NCBI RefSeq assembly: GCF_003253545.1
Contig: NZ_QKYV01000002.1
Coordinates: 372,001-436,000 of the forward strand
Source: Mesonia algae
Lineage (GTDB): Bacteria > Bacteroidota > Bacteroidia > Flavobacteriales > Flavobacteriaceae
Length of the DNA stretch: 64,000 bases
Direction: 5' to 3'
The notes beneath the pieces are model-generated. The model saw only the letters and a list, made by a program, of their open reading frames with translations. It was not told the DNA's origin and made no database searches. The position numbers and the translations under genes were made by a program. Of this stretch, positions 17,271 to 26,469 are shown one piece after another; the stretch's first letter is position 1; every line of letters begins with the position of its first letter.

Positions 17271-17819
17271 TTAAGCATGTTGTAAATCGTGCTTACCTTC
17301 TTTAATCTCTTCAATTAGTTTACTATTAAATGCAGGTAAATCATCTGGATTTCTACTTGTAACTAAGCCTTCATCTACCACTACTTCTTTATCTTCCCAA
17401 TTTGCTCCAGCATTTATTAAATCCTTTTTAATAGAAGGATAAGAAGTCATGGTTCTTCCTTTTACAACATCTGCGTTGATAAGTGACCAAGGACCGTGAC
17501 ATATAGAAGCTACAGGTTTACTTTGTTTAAAGAAGTCTTTAATAAAAGTAATTGCATCTTTCTCTATTCTTAATTTATCTGGATTAATAACCCCACCTGG
17601 TAAAACAAGAGCATTATAGTCATTTGCAGATACACTATCTAAGGTTTTATCTACCTTGTATTCATTACTCCAATTCCCTTGATCCCAGGCTTTAATACTT
17701 CCAGATTTTAAACTCACAATATCAACTTGAAAGCCTTCATTCTCCATCGCTTCTTTAGGTGATTTTAATTCACTTTCTTCAAATCCGTCGGTTGCTAAAA
17801 TGGCAATTCTCTTTTTCAT
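17271..17819 (-). CDS. DJ-1/PfpI family amidase-like protein
   Basis: 182 residues. The flavodoxin-like DJ-1/PfpI fold is shown by RIAILATDGFEESELKSP (conserved Glu16), ALVLPGGVINPD, and the nucleophile elbow VASICHGPW with Cys107-His108. This Glu/Cys/His set matches the YhbO/PfpI subgroup, linked in other bacteria to stress resistance and proposed deglycase or protease activity. It stands alone between two terminators, with no neighbour that hints at a substrate. Confidence 0.9.
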   Translation of the reverse strand: MKKRIAILATDGFEESELKSPKEAMENEGFQVDIVSLKSGSIKAWDQGNWSNEYKVDKTLDSVSANDYNALVLPGGVINPDKLRIEKDAITFIKDFFKQSKPVASICHGPWSLINADVVKGRTMTSYPSIKKDLINAGANWEDKEVVVDEGLVTSRNPDDLPAFNSKLIEEIKEGKHDLQHA

Positions 17820-17927
17820 AGTTCTAGTTTTTTTTAGTTTAATTTTCTTTTCGGTAAAGATAAAATACTCATTACCAAGACTCTATTAAAAAAAATGTAA
17901 ACCTCGTTTTAAAAACGTTAAACTTTA

Positions 17928-18875
17928 TTAAGTAGAGAGTTTATCTATCTGTTTTTTCTTTTTTTTTATACGGTTTTTTTCTTCTTCTAACTCTTCCATC
18001 TCTTGATAATAAGCAGGCTCGGCAAAACTATTAGGAGTGATGGTTTCATTTCTAAAAAGAGCATATTGAACGGTAAATTCTGCTCCAAAAAACATAATCA
18101 AGCAAGAATAGAAAACCCAAAGTAAAATAAGAATGACAGAAGAAGCTCCTCCGTAAACAGATGCAGGATCACTCTCGCTAAAGTAAAAGCCTAATAAATA
18201 TTTACCTAACAAAAATAAAACGGTAGTAAGTGAGGCTCCTATAAAAGTAATTTTCCATCTTATTTTAATGTCAGGTAAAAGTTTAAAGATTCCTGCAAAG
18301 AGAGTTCCTATAAAAATGTAACTTAATAGAAAATTGAAAACCTCTAACGAGTAAGAAGTGATTTGTGGAGCATAAGTACTTATATATTCGCTTAAAGCGG
18401 AAACTACCGTAGAGATGACCAATGAAATTAATAACATAAAACCAATTACGATAATCATTCCAAAAGAAATGGCCCTATCTAAAATCATCCGCATTAGATT
18501 ATCTTTTTTAGCTCTTACACTCCATATTCTATTCATCGCTTTTTTCAATTGAAAAAAAGCTCCTGTTGCACCAAAAATGAGCATTAAAACACTTACCGTA
18601 ATATTAAGAAAGTTTTCTCCTTTTATACGAGCATTGGTAATCATCGTTTCTATAGTTAGAGCCGTTTCTTCCCCAGTGAATGAAGCAACTTCAGAAATAA
18701 TTTTCCCTTGAACATCTGATGTTTCAAAGAAATATCCCGCTATGGTAATAATGATAATGAGCAAAGAAGGTAATGAAAACAAAGTATAATATGCAATTAC
18801 GGCACTTTGCTCAAACGGACTATTACTCATCCATTGCTCATAGGTCTTCTTAATAAACTGAAATGTCTTTTTCAT
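17928..18875 (-). CDS. YihY/BrkB family inner membrane protein
   Basis: 315 residues with about six membrane helices. The N-terminal pattern SAVIAYYTLFSLPSLLIIII, the amphipathic segment with GEETALTIETMITNA, the conserved ATGAFFQLKKAMNRIW, and YGGASSVILILLWVFYSCLIMFFGAEF are typical of this family. The C-terminal tail is very rich in Lys and Glu and probably a cytoplasmic coiled coil. The function is unsettled; older names (ribonuclease BN) are wrong for this family. A variant of the dispersed palindrome (TTCGCTTAAAGCGGAAA) lies in its sequence. Confidence 0.88.
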   Translation of the reverse strand: MKKTFQFIKKTYEQWMSNSPFEQSAVIAYYTLFSLPSLLIIIITIAGYFFETSDVQGKIISEVASFTGEETALTIETMITNARIKGENFLNITVSVLMLIFGATGAFFQLKKAMNRIWSVRAKKDNLMRMILDRAISFGMIIVIGFMLLISLVISTVVSALSEYISTYAPQITSYSLEVFNFLLSYIFIGTLFAGIFKLLPDIKIRWKITFIGASLTTVLFLLGKYLLGFYFSESDPASVYGGASSVILILLWVFYSCLIMFFGAEFTVQYALFRNETITPNSFAEPAYYQEMEELEEEKNRIKKKKKQIDKLST

Positions 18876-18902
18876 AGATTAACAATTACTTCTGTAAAAT
18901 AA

Positions 18903-18929
18903 AAAATCCATCTGAAGCAGATGGATTTT
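18903..18929 (-). terminator. Hairpin terminator of proline dehydrogenase
   Basis: AAAATCCATCTG pairs with CAGATGGATTTT across a 3-base loop, just downstream of the proline dehydrogenase stop codon on the minus strand. Confidence 0.85.
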
Positions 18930-18953
18930 ATTTCGTTAAAAAAGCTGTAAAAT

Positions 18954-20144
18954 TTACGCAATACGTTTGGTAAATTGTCCTTCTCTTCTTTGCTTTTCTT
19001 CTAGCAGTAAAGCATATTCCCTTCCCGTTTGACCTTTCACTGATGAGTTTTCTTGCGCTCTTCTCATTAAATAAGGGATTACATCTCTAATAGGCCCAAA
19101 AGGAACCAATTTAGCTGCATTGTATCCATTTAAACCTAAATTGAAAGAGATATGGTCACTCATTCCAAAAAGCTGACTAAACCATATACGATCATCATCT
19201 TTGCTAATGTCTTTTTCTTCCATTAACTGCATGGTTAAATAAGTACTTACCTCATTATGGGTTCCTATATAAAGAGCTATTTCATCTAGATTTTGCATTG
19301 CATAATAAATAACCGCATTAAAATTCACATCGGTAGCTTCTTTATCTTCACATATAGGAGTTGGATAACCCATTTTATCTGCTCTAGCATTTTCCTTTTC
19401 CATGTAAGCGCCACGTACAACTTTGGCTCCTATTTTAAACCCTCTATTTTTAGCTCTCTTATGTAAATCTTTAATATATTGTAGTCTATCCCAACGGTAA
19501 CACTGTAAAGTATTATAAACAATTACTTTTTCTTGGTTATATTTAGACATCATTTCTTCTAGAAGATCGTCTGCAGCATCTTGCATCCAAGACTCTTCAG
19601 CATCAGCTAAAATTCTCATATCTAATTTGTAAGCCAACTCACAAATTTCATCGACACGGTCTACAATTCTATCCCACTCTTCTTGATCTTCTTTGGTAAG
19701 CTCTTCTTTGGCAGATACTTTTTCCCAAATTGCAAACCTTCCTATTCCTGTAGGTTTAAATACCGTAAACGGAATTTCTTTCCTGCGGTTAGCAAAGGTC
19801 ACAATTCCTGTTTTAGTGTTTAATGCTTTATCAAATTCAGCTTCTTCTTCTTTTCCTTCAGAAGAATAATCTAATACACTATGTACATGCATTTCATGCA
19901 TTTTCTTAATTACAGGTAAGCAATCTTCTTTAGAAGTTCCGCCACAAAACATCTTAAAAATAGTCTTCTTAATAATACCTTCTACGGGTAAATGAAGTTT
20001 TAGGGCTAAATTTGTAACTTTGGTTCCTATGCTAACCAAAACGCCTTTATTCATCATACTAAAAATAAATAGTGATTTTTTTAACTCACTATCGCTTTTT
20101 AAAGCAAAGGCTCTCTTTGTATTATTAAAAATCTTTGTAACCAT
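18954..20144 (-). CDS. Proline dehydrogenase
   Basis: 396 residues, a single-function FAD-dependent proline dehydrogenase (TIM barrel). Recognisable segments are HVHSVLDYSSEG, RILADAEESWMQ, NTLQCYRWDRLQYIK, FKIGAKVVRGAYMEKENAR (the typical KLVRGAYxExE strand), and near the C-terminus YLMRRAQENSSVKGQTGRE, which holds the substrate-binding arginines (RRxxE). It oxidises proline to pyrroline-5-carboxylate and passes electrons to the quinone pool. No P5C dehydrogenase is adjacent. A TATATTTG -7 box is read on the minus strand from 20,168. Confidence 0.94.
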   Translation of the reverse strand: MVTKIFNNTKRAFALKSDSELKKSLFIFSMMNKGVLVSIGTKVTNLALKLHLPVEGIIKKTIFKMFCGGTSKEDCLPVIKKMHEMHVHSVLDYSSEGKEEEAEFDKALNTKTGIVTFANRRKEIPFTVFKPTGIGRFAIWEKVSAKEELTKEDQEEWDRIVDRVDEICELAYKLDMRILADAEESWMQDAADDLLEEMMSKYNQEKVIVYNTLQCYRWDRLQYIKDLHKRAKNRGFKIGAKVVRGAYMEKENARADKMGYPTPICEDKEATDVNFNAVIYYAMQNLDEIALYIGTHNEVSTYLTMQLMEEKDISKDDDRIWFSQLFGMSDHISFNLGLNGYNAAKLVPFGPIRDVIPYLMRRAQENSSVKGQTGREYALLLEEKQRREGQFTKRIA

Positions 20145-20160
20145 TAACGCTATTTTTTTG

Positions 20161-20168
20161 CAAATATA
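20161..20168 (-). promoter_or_regulatory. -7 box of proline dehydrogenase gene
   Basis: Minus-strand TATATTTG, an exact TAnnTTTG match, 16 bases before the ATG, implying a very short untranslated leader. Confidence 0.5.
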
Positions 20169-20233
20169 AGTCGTGAAGTAACAATATTTTATTTTTTCTA
20201 ATTAATTTCGACGTTCATTTAACATCAATTTTA

Positions 20234-21301
20234 ATGAAGTCAATAGCATCTGTTAAAAATTTTATACATTTTGGCGAAACAGCTTACCAATACTTGAATA
20301 ACTACCTTAACGACAATAATCCTTCTAAACTTTTTATACTAGTAGATTCACATACTAAGGAGCTTTGTTTGCCTAGTTTTTTACAAAATTTAGCTACCTC
20401 CATAGAAATCGAAATTATTGAAATTGAGCCAGGCGAATCAGAAAAAAATATTACTACTTGCAATGGCGTATGGGAAGCTTTAACAGAATTAGATGCCGAT
20501 AGAAAATCTCTGTGTATTAATCTTGGTGGCGGTGTGGTTACAGACCTTGGCGGATTTGTTGCCTCTACCTTTAAAAGAGGAATAGCTTATATAAATATAC
20601 CTACTACTCTATTAGGGATGGTTGATGCTGCCGTTGGAGGGAAAACCGGAGTTGATTTAGGTAAATTAAAAAATCAAATAGGTGTAATAAGTAATGCAGA
20701 AATGGTTCTTATAGACACTTCTTTTTTAACCACTTTAAGCGCTAACGAAATGCGAAGTGGATTAGCCGAAATGCTAAAACACGGTCTAATTGCAGATTCT
20801 TCCTACTGGAATAAAATGAGTGATTTATCTCAACTTACTTTAGAAGATTTAGATGAATTGATTTATGAATCCATCCTCATTAAAAATAATATTGTTACCC
20901 AAGATTTAAATGAAGACGGAATTAGAAAAACCTTGAATTTTGGACACACTTTAGGGCATGCTATTGAAAGTTATTTTCTAGAAAGCAATGAAAAAGAAAC
21001 ACTACTACATGGTGAAGCCGTTGCTGTTGGAATGATTTTAGCAGCATACCTTTCTAATCAATTACAGAACTTAGATAGCAATCAAACTCAAGAGATAAAA
21101 CAAACTATTTTAAAAACTTTTCCTAAAGTAGATTTTGCTAAAGAAGACTTAGCACCTATTATAGATCTTATGAAATATGATAAAAAGAACAGTCATGGGA
21201 TTATTAATTTTGTTCTCTTATCATCTATAGGTAAACCTATTATAGATTGCCAAGTCTCTAATGATTTAATTGAGAAAAGCTTTCAATTTTATAGTGAATA
21301 A
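20234..21301 (+). CDS. aroB: 3-dehydroquinate synthase
   Basis: 355 residues. The NAD-binding motif GGGVVTDLGGFVASTFKRGI, the IPTTLLGMVDAAVGGKTGVD block, and metal/substrate segments LNFGHTLGHAIES and LHGEAVAVGM are all present. It converts DAHP to 3-dehydroquinate, the second step of the shikimate pathway. It stands alone: its stop codon directly touches that of the convergent bcp gene, so the two transcripts must overlap at their 3' ends. A near-match -7 box (TAATTTCG) lies at 20,203. Confidence 0.96.
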   Translation: MKSIASVKNFIHFGETAYQYLNNYLNDNNPSKLFILVDSHTKELCLPSFLQNLATSIEIEIIEIEPGESEKNITTCNGVWEALTELDADRKSLCINLGGGVVTDLGGFVASTFKRGIAYINIPTTLLGMVDAAVGGKTGVDLGKLKNQIGVISNAEMVLIDTSFLTTLSANEMRSGLAEMLKHGLIADSSYWNKMSDLSQLTLEDLDELIYESILIKNNIVTQDLNEDGIRKTLNFGHTLGHAIESYFLESNEKETLLHGEAVAVGMILAAYLSNQLQNLDSNQTQEIKQTILKTFPKVDFAKEDLAPIIDLMKYDKKNSHGIINFVLLSSIGKPIIDCQVSNDLIEKSFQFYSE

Positions 21302-21751
21302 CTATAAAATCTGCTCTGCGTGAGCTTTGGTTTTTACTTTAGAGATTACATTAGAAATTTTCCCATTTTCATCGATTACAAAAGTAGTCCGATGAATTCC
21401 TTCGTATTCTTTACCCATAAATTTTTTAGGTCCCCAAACTCCAAAGGCATTGATTACCTCTTTTTCTTCATCTGCTAGTAATGGAAAAGGTAATTCGTGT
21501 TTATTTTTAAAATTTTGTTGACGTTTAGGAGTATCGGCACTTACGCCTAAAATGTCGTACCCTTCTTTTTGAAAAGTCTCCCAATTATCTCTTAAGTTAC
21601 AAGCTTCGGCTGTGCAACCCGGCGTACTTGCTTTTGGATAGAAAAAAACGACTAATTTCTTTCCTTTATAATCTTTAAGTTGATGAGTTTTCCCATCTTG
21701 ATCTTGCACCGAAAAATCTGGAGCATTATCTCCTACTTGTAATGTGGTCAT
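21302..21751 (-). CDS. bcp: Thioredoxin-dependent thiol peroxidase (BCP/PrxQ)
   Basis: 149 residues, a peroxiredoxin of the BCP/PrxQ class. The peroxidatic Cys46 and a resolving Cys51 sit in ASTPGCTAEACNLRDN, the five-residue spacing typical of PrxQ. Other family segments are NAPDFSVQDQDG, KLVVFFYPK and GIHRTTFVIDENG. It reduces hydroperoxides using thioredoxin. It is convergent with aroB with no gap and divergent from nth, with which it shares a 30-base intergenic region. Confidence 0.95.
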   Translation of the reverse strand: MTTLQVGDNAPDFSVQDQDGKTHQLKDYKGKKLVVFFYPKASTPGCTAEACNLRDNWETFQKEGYDILGVSADTPKRQQNFKNKHELPFPLLADEEKEVINAFGVWGPKKFMGKEYEGIHRTTFVIDENGKISNVISKVKTKAHAEQIL

Positions 21752-21757
21752 AATTGT

Positions 21758-21765
21758 TATTTTTG
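21758..21765 (+). promoter_or_regulatory. -7 box of nth
   Basis: TATTTTTG, an exact TAnnTTTG match, 16 bases before the nth ATG. Confidence 0.45.
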
Positions 21766-21781
21766 TTTAAAAATACACAAA

Positions 21782-22450
21782 ATGAACAAGCAAGAAAAAG
21801 TAAGCTTTGTTATAAATACGTTAAAGGAACTCTACCCAACGATACCGGTTCCTTTAGATCATAAAGATCCTTATACATTGTTAATTGCTGTATTGCTTTC
21901 CGCGCAAAGCACAGATAAAAAAGTAAACCAAATTACTCCTATTCTTTTCGCTAAAGCGGATAATCCTTTTGATATGGTTAAACTCTCTGTAGAAGAAATT
22001 AGAGAGATTATTAAACCTGTGGGCTTATCTCCCATGAAATCTAAAGGCATCTATGGTTTATCAAAGATTTTAATTGAAGAGCATCACGGTATAGTGCCAG
22101 AAAGTATTGAGGTTTTAGAAACTTTTCCCGCTGTAGGACATAAAACAGCAAGTGTAGTGGTAGCTCAAGCATTTGGAATTCCTGCGTTTCCAGTAGATAC
22201 GCACATACATAGACTTATGTATCGATGGAATTTAAGTAATGGTAAAAATGTAAAACAGACAGAAAAAGATGCCAAAAGATTATTTCCTAAAAATTTATGG
22301 AATGAGTTACATCTTCAAATTATTTGGTATGGAAGAGAGTACTCCCCTGCCAGAGGCTGGGATTTAGAGAAAGATATTATCACAAATACTATAGGAAGAA
22401 AAAGCATTATACAAGAATATCATACTAAAGCAAAAAAAAGAACTCGCTAG
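21782..22450 (+). CDS. nth: Endonuclease III-like DNA glycosylase without Fe-S cysteines
   Basis: 222 residues. The HhH-GPD core is intact: LLIAVLLSAQSTDKKVNQITP, the helix-hairpin-helix LETFPAVGHKTASVV with catalytic Lys121, and PVDTHIHRL with catalytic Asp139. Endonuclease III removes oxidised pyrimidines and nicks the abasic site. The C-terminal four-cysteine loop that holds the [4Fe-4S] cluster in E. coli Nth is replaced here by YGREYSPARGWDLEKDI, and the whole protein contains no cysteine. I believe this is a lineage form and not a defect, because the rest is well preserved. Confidence 0.93.
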   Translation: MNKQEKVSFVINTLKELYPTIPVPLDHKDPYTLLIAVLLSAQSTDKKVNQITPILFAKADNPFDMVKLSVEEIREIIKPVGLSPMKSKGIYGLSKILIEEHHGIVPESIEVLETFPAVGHKTASVVVAQAFGIPAFPVDTHIHRLMYRWNLSNGKNVKQTEKDAKRLFPKNLWNELHLQIIWYGREYSPARGWDLEKDIITNTIGRKSIIQEYHTKAKKRTR

Positions 22451-22474
22451 CTAACAACGAGTTCTCTTCAAAGT

Positions 22475-22627
22475 TTAGTTAAGAAGTGCTTCAAACTTCA
22501 TTTTTTTATAATCTATAACACTTAAAGCCTTAGAGTAATTTAGCAAAAAGCTTATAGTCTCTTTGCTTGGTTTCAGGTTTCCCACTTCATCTTCTTTAGA
22601 AGGTTTATTTAAGTAAAGTTTTGCCAT
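22475..22627 (-). CDS. Small 50-residue protein downstream of the sigma factor
   Basis: A complete small frame: ATG at 22,627 and TAA at 22,475-22,477. The product begins MAKLYLNKPSKEDEVGNLKP and continues with a helical stretch containing FLLNYSKALSVIDYKK. It is charged, has no signal or membrane helix, and ends just before the terminal part of nth on the opposite strand. It lies 58 bases after the sigma-factor stop codon on the same strand. The sensible amino-acid composition and position suggest a real small gene, but I know no function. Confidence 0.55.
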   Translation of the reverse strand: MAKLYLNKPSKEDEVGNLKPSKETISFLLNYSKALSVIDYKKMKFEALLN

Positions 22628-22684
22628 CTATATTCATTTTCATTAGTTGTTTAAAAATAACGAAAAAAAATTGGACTTATTGTA

Positions 22685-23272
22685 TTAATTTGTCAAAACA
22701 ATATTGTGCTTATCAATAACCTTTCTTAAATTAATCAACGCATAACGCATTCTTCCTAGAGCAGTATTGATGCTAACATCGGTACGTTCTGCAATTTCTT
22801 TAAAACTCATGTCTTTATAAATACGCATGACCAACACTTCTTTTTGATCTTCAGGAAGTTCTTCAATTAGATTTTTAACGTCATTTTCAATTTGATCTTT
22901 CACCATGAGACGTTCTGCATCTAAATTGTCATCTCCTAAGACATCAAAAATGTCAAAATCTCCGCTACAATCAAATTTAGGCATACGATTGTTTTTTCTA
23001 AAATAATCGATTACAAGATTATGAGCAATTCTCATCACCCAAGGCAGAAATTTACCTTCTTCATTATATTTTCCTCGTTTTAATGTTCTAATGACTTTAA
23101 TAAAAGTATCCTGAAAGATATCTTCGGTAACATCACGATCAAAAACCTTAGAATAAATAAAGTTATATAAGCGTTGTTGATGTCTATTAATTAATGTAGA
23201 TAATGCATTCTCGTCACCTTTTATATAGCAACTAACAAGATGGGCATCTGTAGAAGTTTGGATTTTTTTCAT
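22685..23272 (-). CDS. ECF-type RNA polymerase sigma factor
   Basis: 195 residues. Sigma region 2 is LINRHQQRLYNFIYSKVFDRDVTEDIFQDTFIKVIRTL with the -10 recognition helix, and region 4 is LPEDQKEVLVMRIYKDMSF followed by KEIAERTDVSINTALGRMRYAL. The linker between them (about 90-125) is acidic. No anti-sigma factor gene is beside it, which is unusual for an ECF sigma factor and suggests another kind of control. A 50-residue gene follows on the same strand. Confidence 0.92.
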   Translation of the reverse strand: MKKIQTSTDAHLVSCYIKGDENALSTLINRHQQRLYNFIYSKVFDRDVTEDIFQDTFIKVIRTLKRGKYNEEGKFLPWVMRIAHNLVIDYFRKNNRMPKFDCSGDFDIFDVLGDDNLDAERLMVKDQIENDVKNLIEELPEDQKEVLVMRIYKDMSFKEIAERTDVSINTALGRMRYALINLRKVIDKHNIVLTN

Positions 23273-23479
23273 ACAAGTTACTTAGTTAACACATAAGAAT
23301 TGCTTCTTGTGTGTAAAAATTAAAAATTTTGGTTTTTTAAAAGTAACAGTATGCTATAGGCAGAATTTTGTTTTTCTTCGTGGTAAATATATAAATATAT
23401 TTAAGACAATCACAAAAAAGTTAAATATTTTAACACTTTTTCTGCTAAATCAATCCTTTTATACCGTGTGTTTATTATT

Positions 23480-23487
23480 TACCTTTG
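23480..23487 (+). promoter_or_regulatory. -7 box of uvrA
   Basis: TACCTTTG, an exact TAnnTTTG match, 23 bases before ATG 23,510. It lies downstream of the alternative upstream ATG at 23,468, which argues against that longer start. Confidence 0.55.
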
Positions 23488-23509
23488 CTCATTAGCATTA
23501 GAAACAGTG

Positions 23510-26290
23510 ATGATTAAAGATATTTCAAAAATAAACCCCAAAGAAAATATAATAATAAAAGGAGCTAAACTTCACAATCTAAACAATATAGATGTAGTTA
23601 TCCCTCGTAATAAATTAGTGGTTATAACTGGTTTATCTGGTTCAGGGAAATCTAGTTTAGCTTTTGATACGCTTTACGCAGAAGGTCAGCGTCGCTATGT
23701 GGAGAGTTTATCTTCTTATGCAAGGCAATTTTTAGGAAGGTTGGATAAACCGAAAGTTGATTATATAAAAGGGATCGCTCCTGCCATTGCCATAGAGCAA
23801 AAAGTAAATTCTACCAATCCTCGATCTACCGTAGGAACTTCTACGGAAATTTATGATTACTTAAAATTATTATATGCGCGTATAGGAAAAACTTTTTCTC
23901 CTATTTCTGGAAATCAGGTTAAAAAGGACACGGTAACCGATGTAGTTTTATATTTTAAATCTTTACCCGAAAAAGAAAAGCTCCTTCTCCTCGCTCCTAT
24001 TCATATTGAGAAAGGAAGAGATTTATTAGAAAAAATAAAAATTTTACAACAACAAGGTTTCAGTAGGATTAAATGGAAAGATAAAGTTCTGCGTATTGAA
24101 GAAACTCCGGAAGATATTAAAGGAGAAGCTTTTTTAGTTGTAGATCGTATCGTCACTAAGAATGATGAAGATTTTTACAATCGTTTGGCAGATGCTATTC
24201 AAACTGCTTTTTACGAAGGAAAAGGAGAACTTTTTGTCGAAAATTTAACACAAGGTAAAACCCAGCAGTTTAGTAATAAATTTGAGCTGGACGACATGAA
24301 ATTTTTAGAACCTAACGTGCATTTGTTTAGTTTTAATAATCCTTACGGCTCCTGCCCTAAATGTGAAGGTTATGGAGATGTGATTGGGTTAGATGAAGAT
24401 TTGATTTTCCCTAACACCTCGCTTTCTATATATGAAAACGCCATATTCCCTTGGCGTGGAGAAAGTATGAGCTTTTATAGAGATCAACTGGTCAATAATT
24501 CTCATAAATTTGACTTCCCTATCCACAAACCTTATTATGACCTTACGGAAGAGCAAAAAGAACTACTTTGGACAGGTAACTCCTATTTTGAAGGTTTAAC
24601 AAGTTTCTTTGATCATCTAGAAGCAAAAGCCTATAAAATTCAAAATCGAGTGATGCTTTCTCGCTACCGCGGAAAAACAAAATGTTCTTCCTGTAAAGGT
24701 AAAAGGTTGAGAACTGAAGCTGAGTATGTAAAAATAGACGGAAAGGCTATTACGCAATTGGTAGAACTTCCTTTACAGGAACTAAGTGATTTTTTTAAAA
24801 ATCTCAGCCTAAATGAGCAAGATAAGGCTATAGCGAAACGTCTTTTAAAGGAGATCAATAGTAGATTACAATTTCTTTCTAATGTAGGTTTAGATTACTT
24901 GACCCTCAATAGAAAATCTAATAGTCTTTCTGGTGGAGAGTCGCAGCGTATAAACCTAGCTACTTCTTTAGGTTCTAGTTTGGTAGGTTCTATGTATATT
25001 TTAGATGAGCCTTCTATCGGACTTCATCCTAGAGATACCGAAAAACTTATTCAGGTTTTAAAAGACCTAAGAGATCTGGGTAATACGGTCATTGTGGTAG
25101 AACATGATGAAGATATGATGAAAGCTGCCGATGAAATTATAGATATTGGTCCAGAAGCAGGAACCCTTGGCGGAAATGTAGTCGCGACAGGAAAATATAA
25201 AGAAATATTAAAAGCAGATTCTCTTACGGCTAAATACCTTAATGGAGAATACACGATAGAAATTCCGCGAAAGCGTAGAGATTACAAATATTATATTGAT
25301 ATCATTGGAGCTCGAGCTAACAACCTTAAAAATATTGATGTTAGATTCCCATTAGGTGTTTTTACTGCTGTGACAGGAGTTTCAGGAAGTGGTAAAAGTA
25401 CACTGGTTAGAAAGTTACTCTATCCTTCTATTTTAAAAGAAACTGGTGGTTACGGAGCCAAAGTAGGTGAAATGACCAAAATTGAGGGCAAGTTTGAAAA
25501 TGTAAAACACGTAGAGTTCGTAGATCAAAATCCTATAGGGAGATCTTCTCGTTCTAATCCTGTGACTTATATTAAAGCCTATGATGTTATAAGATCTCTT
25601 TTTGCTGCTCAAAAGTTGGCACAAGTTAGAAATTTCAAAACCAAACACTTTAGTTTTAACGTCGATGGCGGGCGCTGTGAAACCTGTAAAGGTGAAGGAG
25701 AAGTTACTATAGAAATGCAGTTTATGGCCGATGTTCATTTAATTTGTGAAACTTGCCAAGGTAAACGCTTTAAAAAAGAAGTATTAGAAATAAAGTTTGA
25801 AGGGAAGAATATCGATGATATTTTAACGATGACAATTGATGATGCAATTTCATTTTTTCAGAAAGAAAAACAGTCTAAAATTGTAAAGAAATTACAACCC
25901 TTACAAGATGTTGGTTTAGGCTATGTAACATTAGGGCAAAGCTCTTCTACTCTTTCTGGTGGAGAAGCACAACGTATTAAACTTGCTTCATTCTTAGGAA
26001 AAGCAACCACTAAAGATAAAGCCTTATTTATCTTTGATGAACCTACTACAGGTTTGCATTTTCATGATATTAAGAAACTGCTTCAATCATTTCAAGCACT
26101 TATTGAAAAAGGACATTCGGTAGTGGTTATTGAACATAATATGGATTTGGTGAAATGTGCTGATTATATTATTGATCTAGGATTAGAGGGTGGAAAAAAT
26201 GGAGGTTACTTGATCTCAAATGGTACGCCTGAGGCAGTAGCAAAAGATAAAAAATCTTTTACTGCTAAATATTTAGCAGAAAAGCTATAA
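23510..26290 (+). CDS. uvrA: Excinuclease ABC subunit A
   Basis: 926 residues from the chosen start. Two ABC ATPase modules are present: Walker [21 protein letters not shown] and [17 protein letters not shown], two signature motifs [13 protein letters not shown] and [13 protein letters not shown], Walker [13 protein letters not shown] and [12 protein letters not shown], and zinc sites CPKCEGYG and [10 protein letters not shown]. UvrA finds bulky DNA lesions and loads UvrB. The frame could begin at 23,468, but the -7 box at 23,480 lies between the two ATGs. Weak copies of the dispersed palindrome occur inside the gene. Confidence 0.96.
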   Translation: MIKDISKINPKENIIIKGAKLHNLNNIDVVIPRNKLVVITGLSGSGKSSLAFDTLYAEGQRRYVESLSSYARQFLGRLDKPKVDYIKGIAPAIAIEQKVNSTNPRSTVGTSTEIYDYLKLLYARIGKTFSPISGNQVKKDTVTDVVLYFKSLPEKEKLLLLAPIHIEKGRDLLEKIKILQQQGFSRIKWKDKVLRIEETPEDIKGEAFLVVDRIVTKNDEDFYNRLADAIQTAFYEGKGELFVENLTQGKTQQFSNKFELDDMKFLEPNVHLFSFNNPYGSCPKCEGYGDVIGLDEDLIFPNTSLSIYENAIFPWRGESMSFYRDQLVNNSHKFDFPIHKPYYDLTEEQKELLWTGNSYFEGLTSFFDHLEAKAYKIQNRVMLSRYRGKTKCSSCKGKRLRTEAEYVKIDGKAITQLVELPLQELSDFFKNLSLNEQDKAIAKRLLKEINSRLQFLSNVGLDYLTLNRKSNSLSGGESQRINLATSLGSSLVGSMYILDEPSIGLHPRDTEKLIQVLKDLRDLGNTVIVVEHDEDMMKAADEIIDIGPEAGTLGGNVVATGKYKEILKADSLTAKYLNGEYTIEIPRKRRDYKYYIDIIGARANNLKNIDVRFPLGVFTAVTGVSGSGKSTLVRKLLYPSILKETGGYGAKVGEMTKIEGKFENVKHVEFVDQNPIGRSSRSNPVTYIKAYDVIRSLFAAQKLAQVRNFKTKHFSFNVDGGRCETCKGEGEVTIEMQFMADVHLICETCQGKRFKKEVLEIKFEGKNIDDILTMTIDDAISFFQKEKQSKIVKKLQPLQDVGLGYVTLGQSSSTLSGGEAQRIKLASFLGKATTKDKALFIFDEPTTGLHFHDIKKLLQSFQALIEKGHSVVVIEHNMDLVKCADYIIDLGLEGGKNGGYLISNGTPEAVAKDKKSFTAKYLAEKL
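25263..25275. repeat. Dispersed palindromic motif copy (in uvrA)
   Basis: TTCCGCGAAAGCG within the uvrA sequence between the two ATPase halves, coding for Pro-Arg-Lys-Arg in a different frame from the ParC copy. Confidence 0.45.
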
Positions 26291-26343
26291 TGGTATAATT
26301 ATTGATTTTCTTAAAACATATTATATATTCATAATAATATAAT

Positions 26344-26359
26344 TTTTGGTTGGTTAGTT
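26344..26359 (+). repeat. 16-base repeat TTTTGGTTGGTTAGTT, copy 1
   Basis: Identical to 27,502-27,517. Both copies sit directly before a hairpin terminator. Confidence 0.6.
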
Positions 26360-26390
26360 AAAAGGGTTCTATTCATGGAACCCTTTTTTT
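26360..26390 (+). terminator. Hairpin terminator after uvrA
   Basis: AAAAGGGTTC pairs with GGAACCCTTTT across a 7-base loop and is followed by T residues. It lies about 70 bases downstream of uvrA. Confidence 0.85.
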
Positions 26391-26413
26391 AGATTTTGAA
26401 AATCAAGTGTTTA

Positions 26414-26421
26414 TAACTTTG
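26414..26421 (+). promoter_or_regulatory. -7 box of the Tyr/Arg-rich exported protein gene
   Basis: TAACTTTG, an exact TAnnTTTG match, 49 bases before the ATG at 26,470. Confidence 0.45.
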
Positions 26422-26469
26422 GCACATTAATTGATTTTTAGTTGATGAATAACAATAAAATCCATAACC

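Noticed and set aside
23468-23509. Longer start for uvrA
   Set aside because: A -7 box lies inside this stretch, and UvrA normally begins near MIKD.
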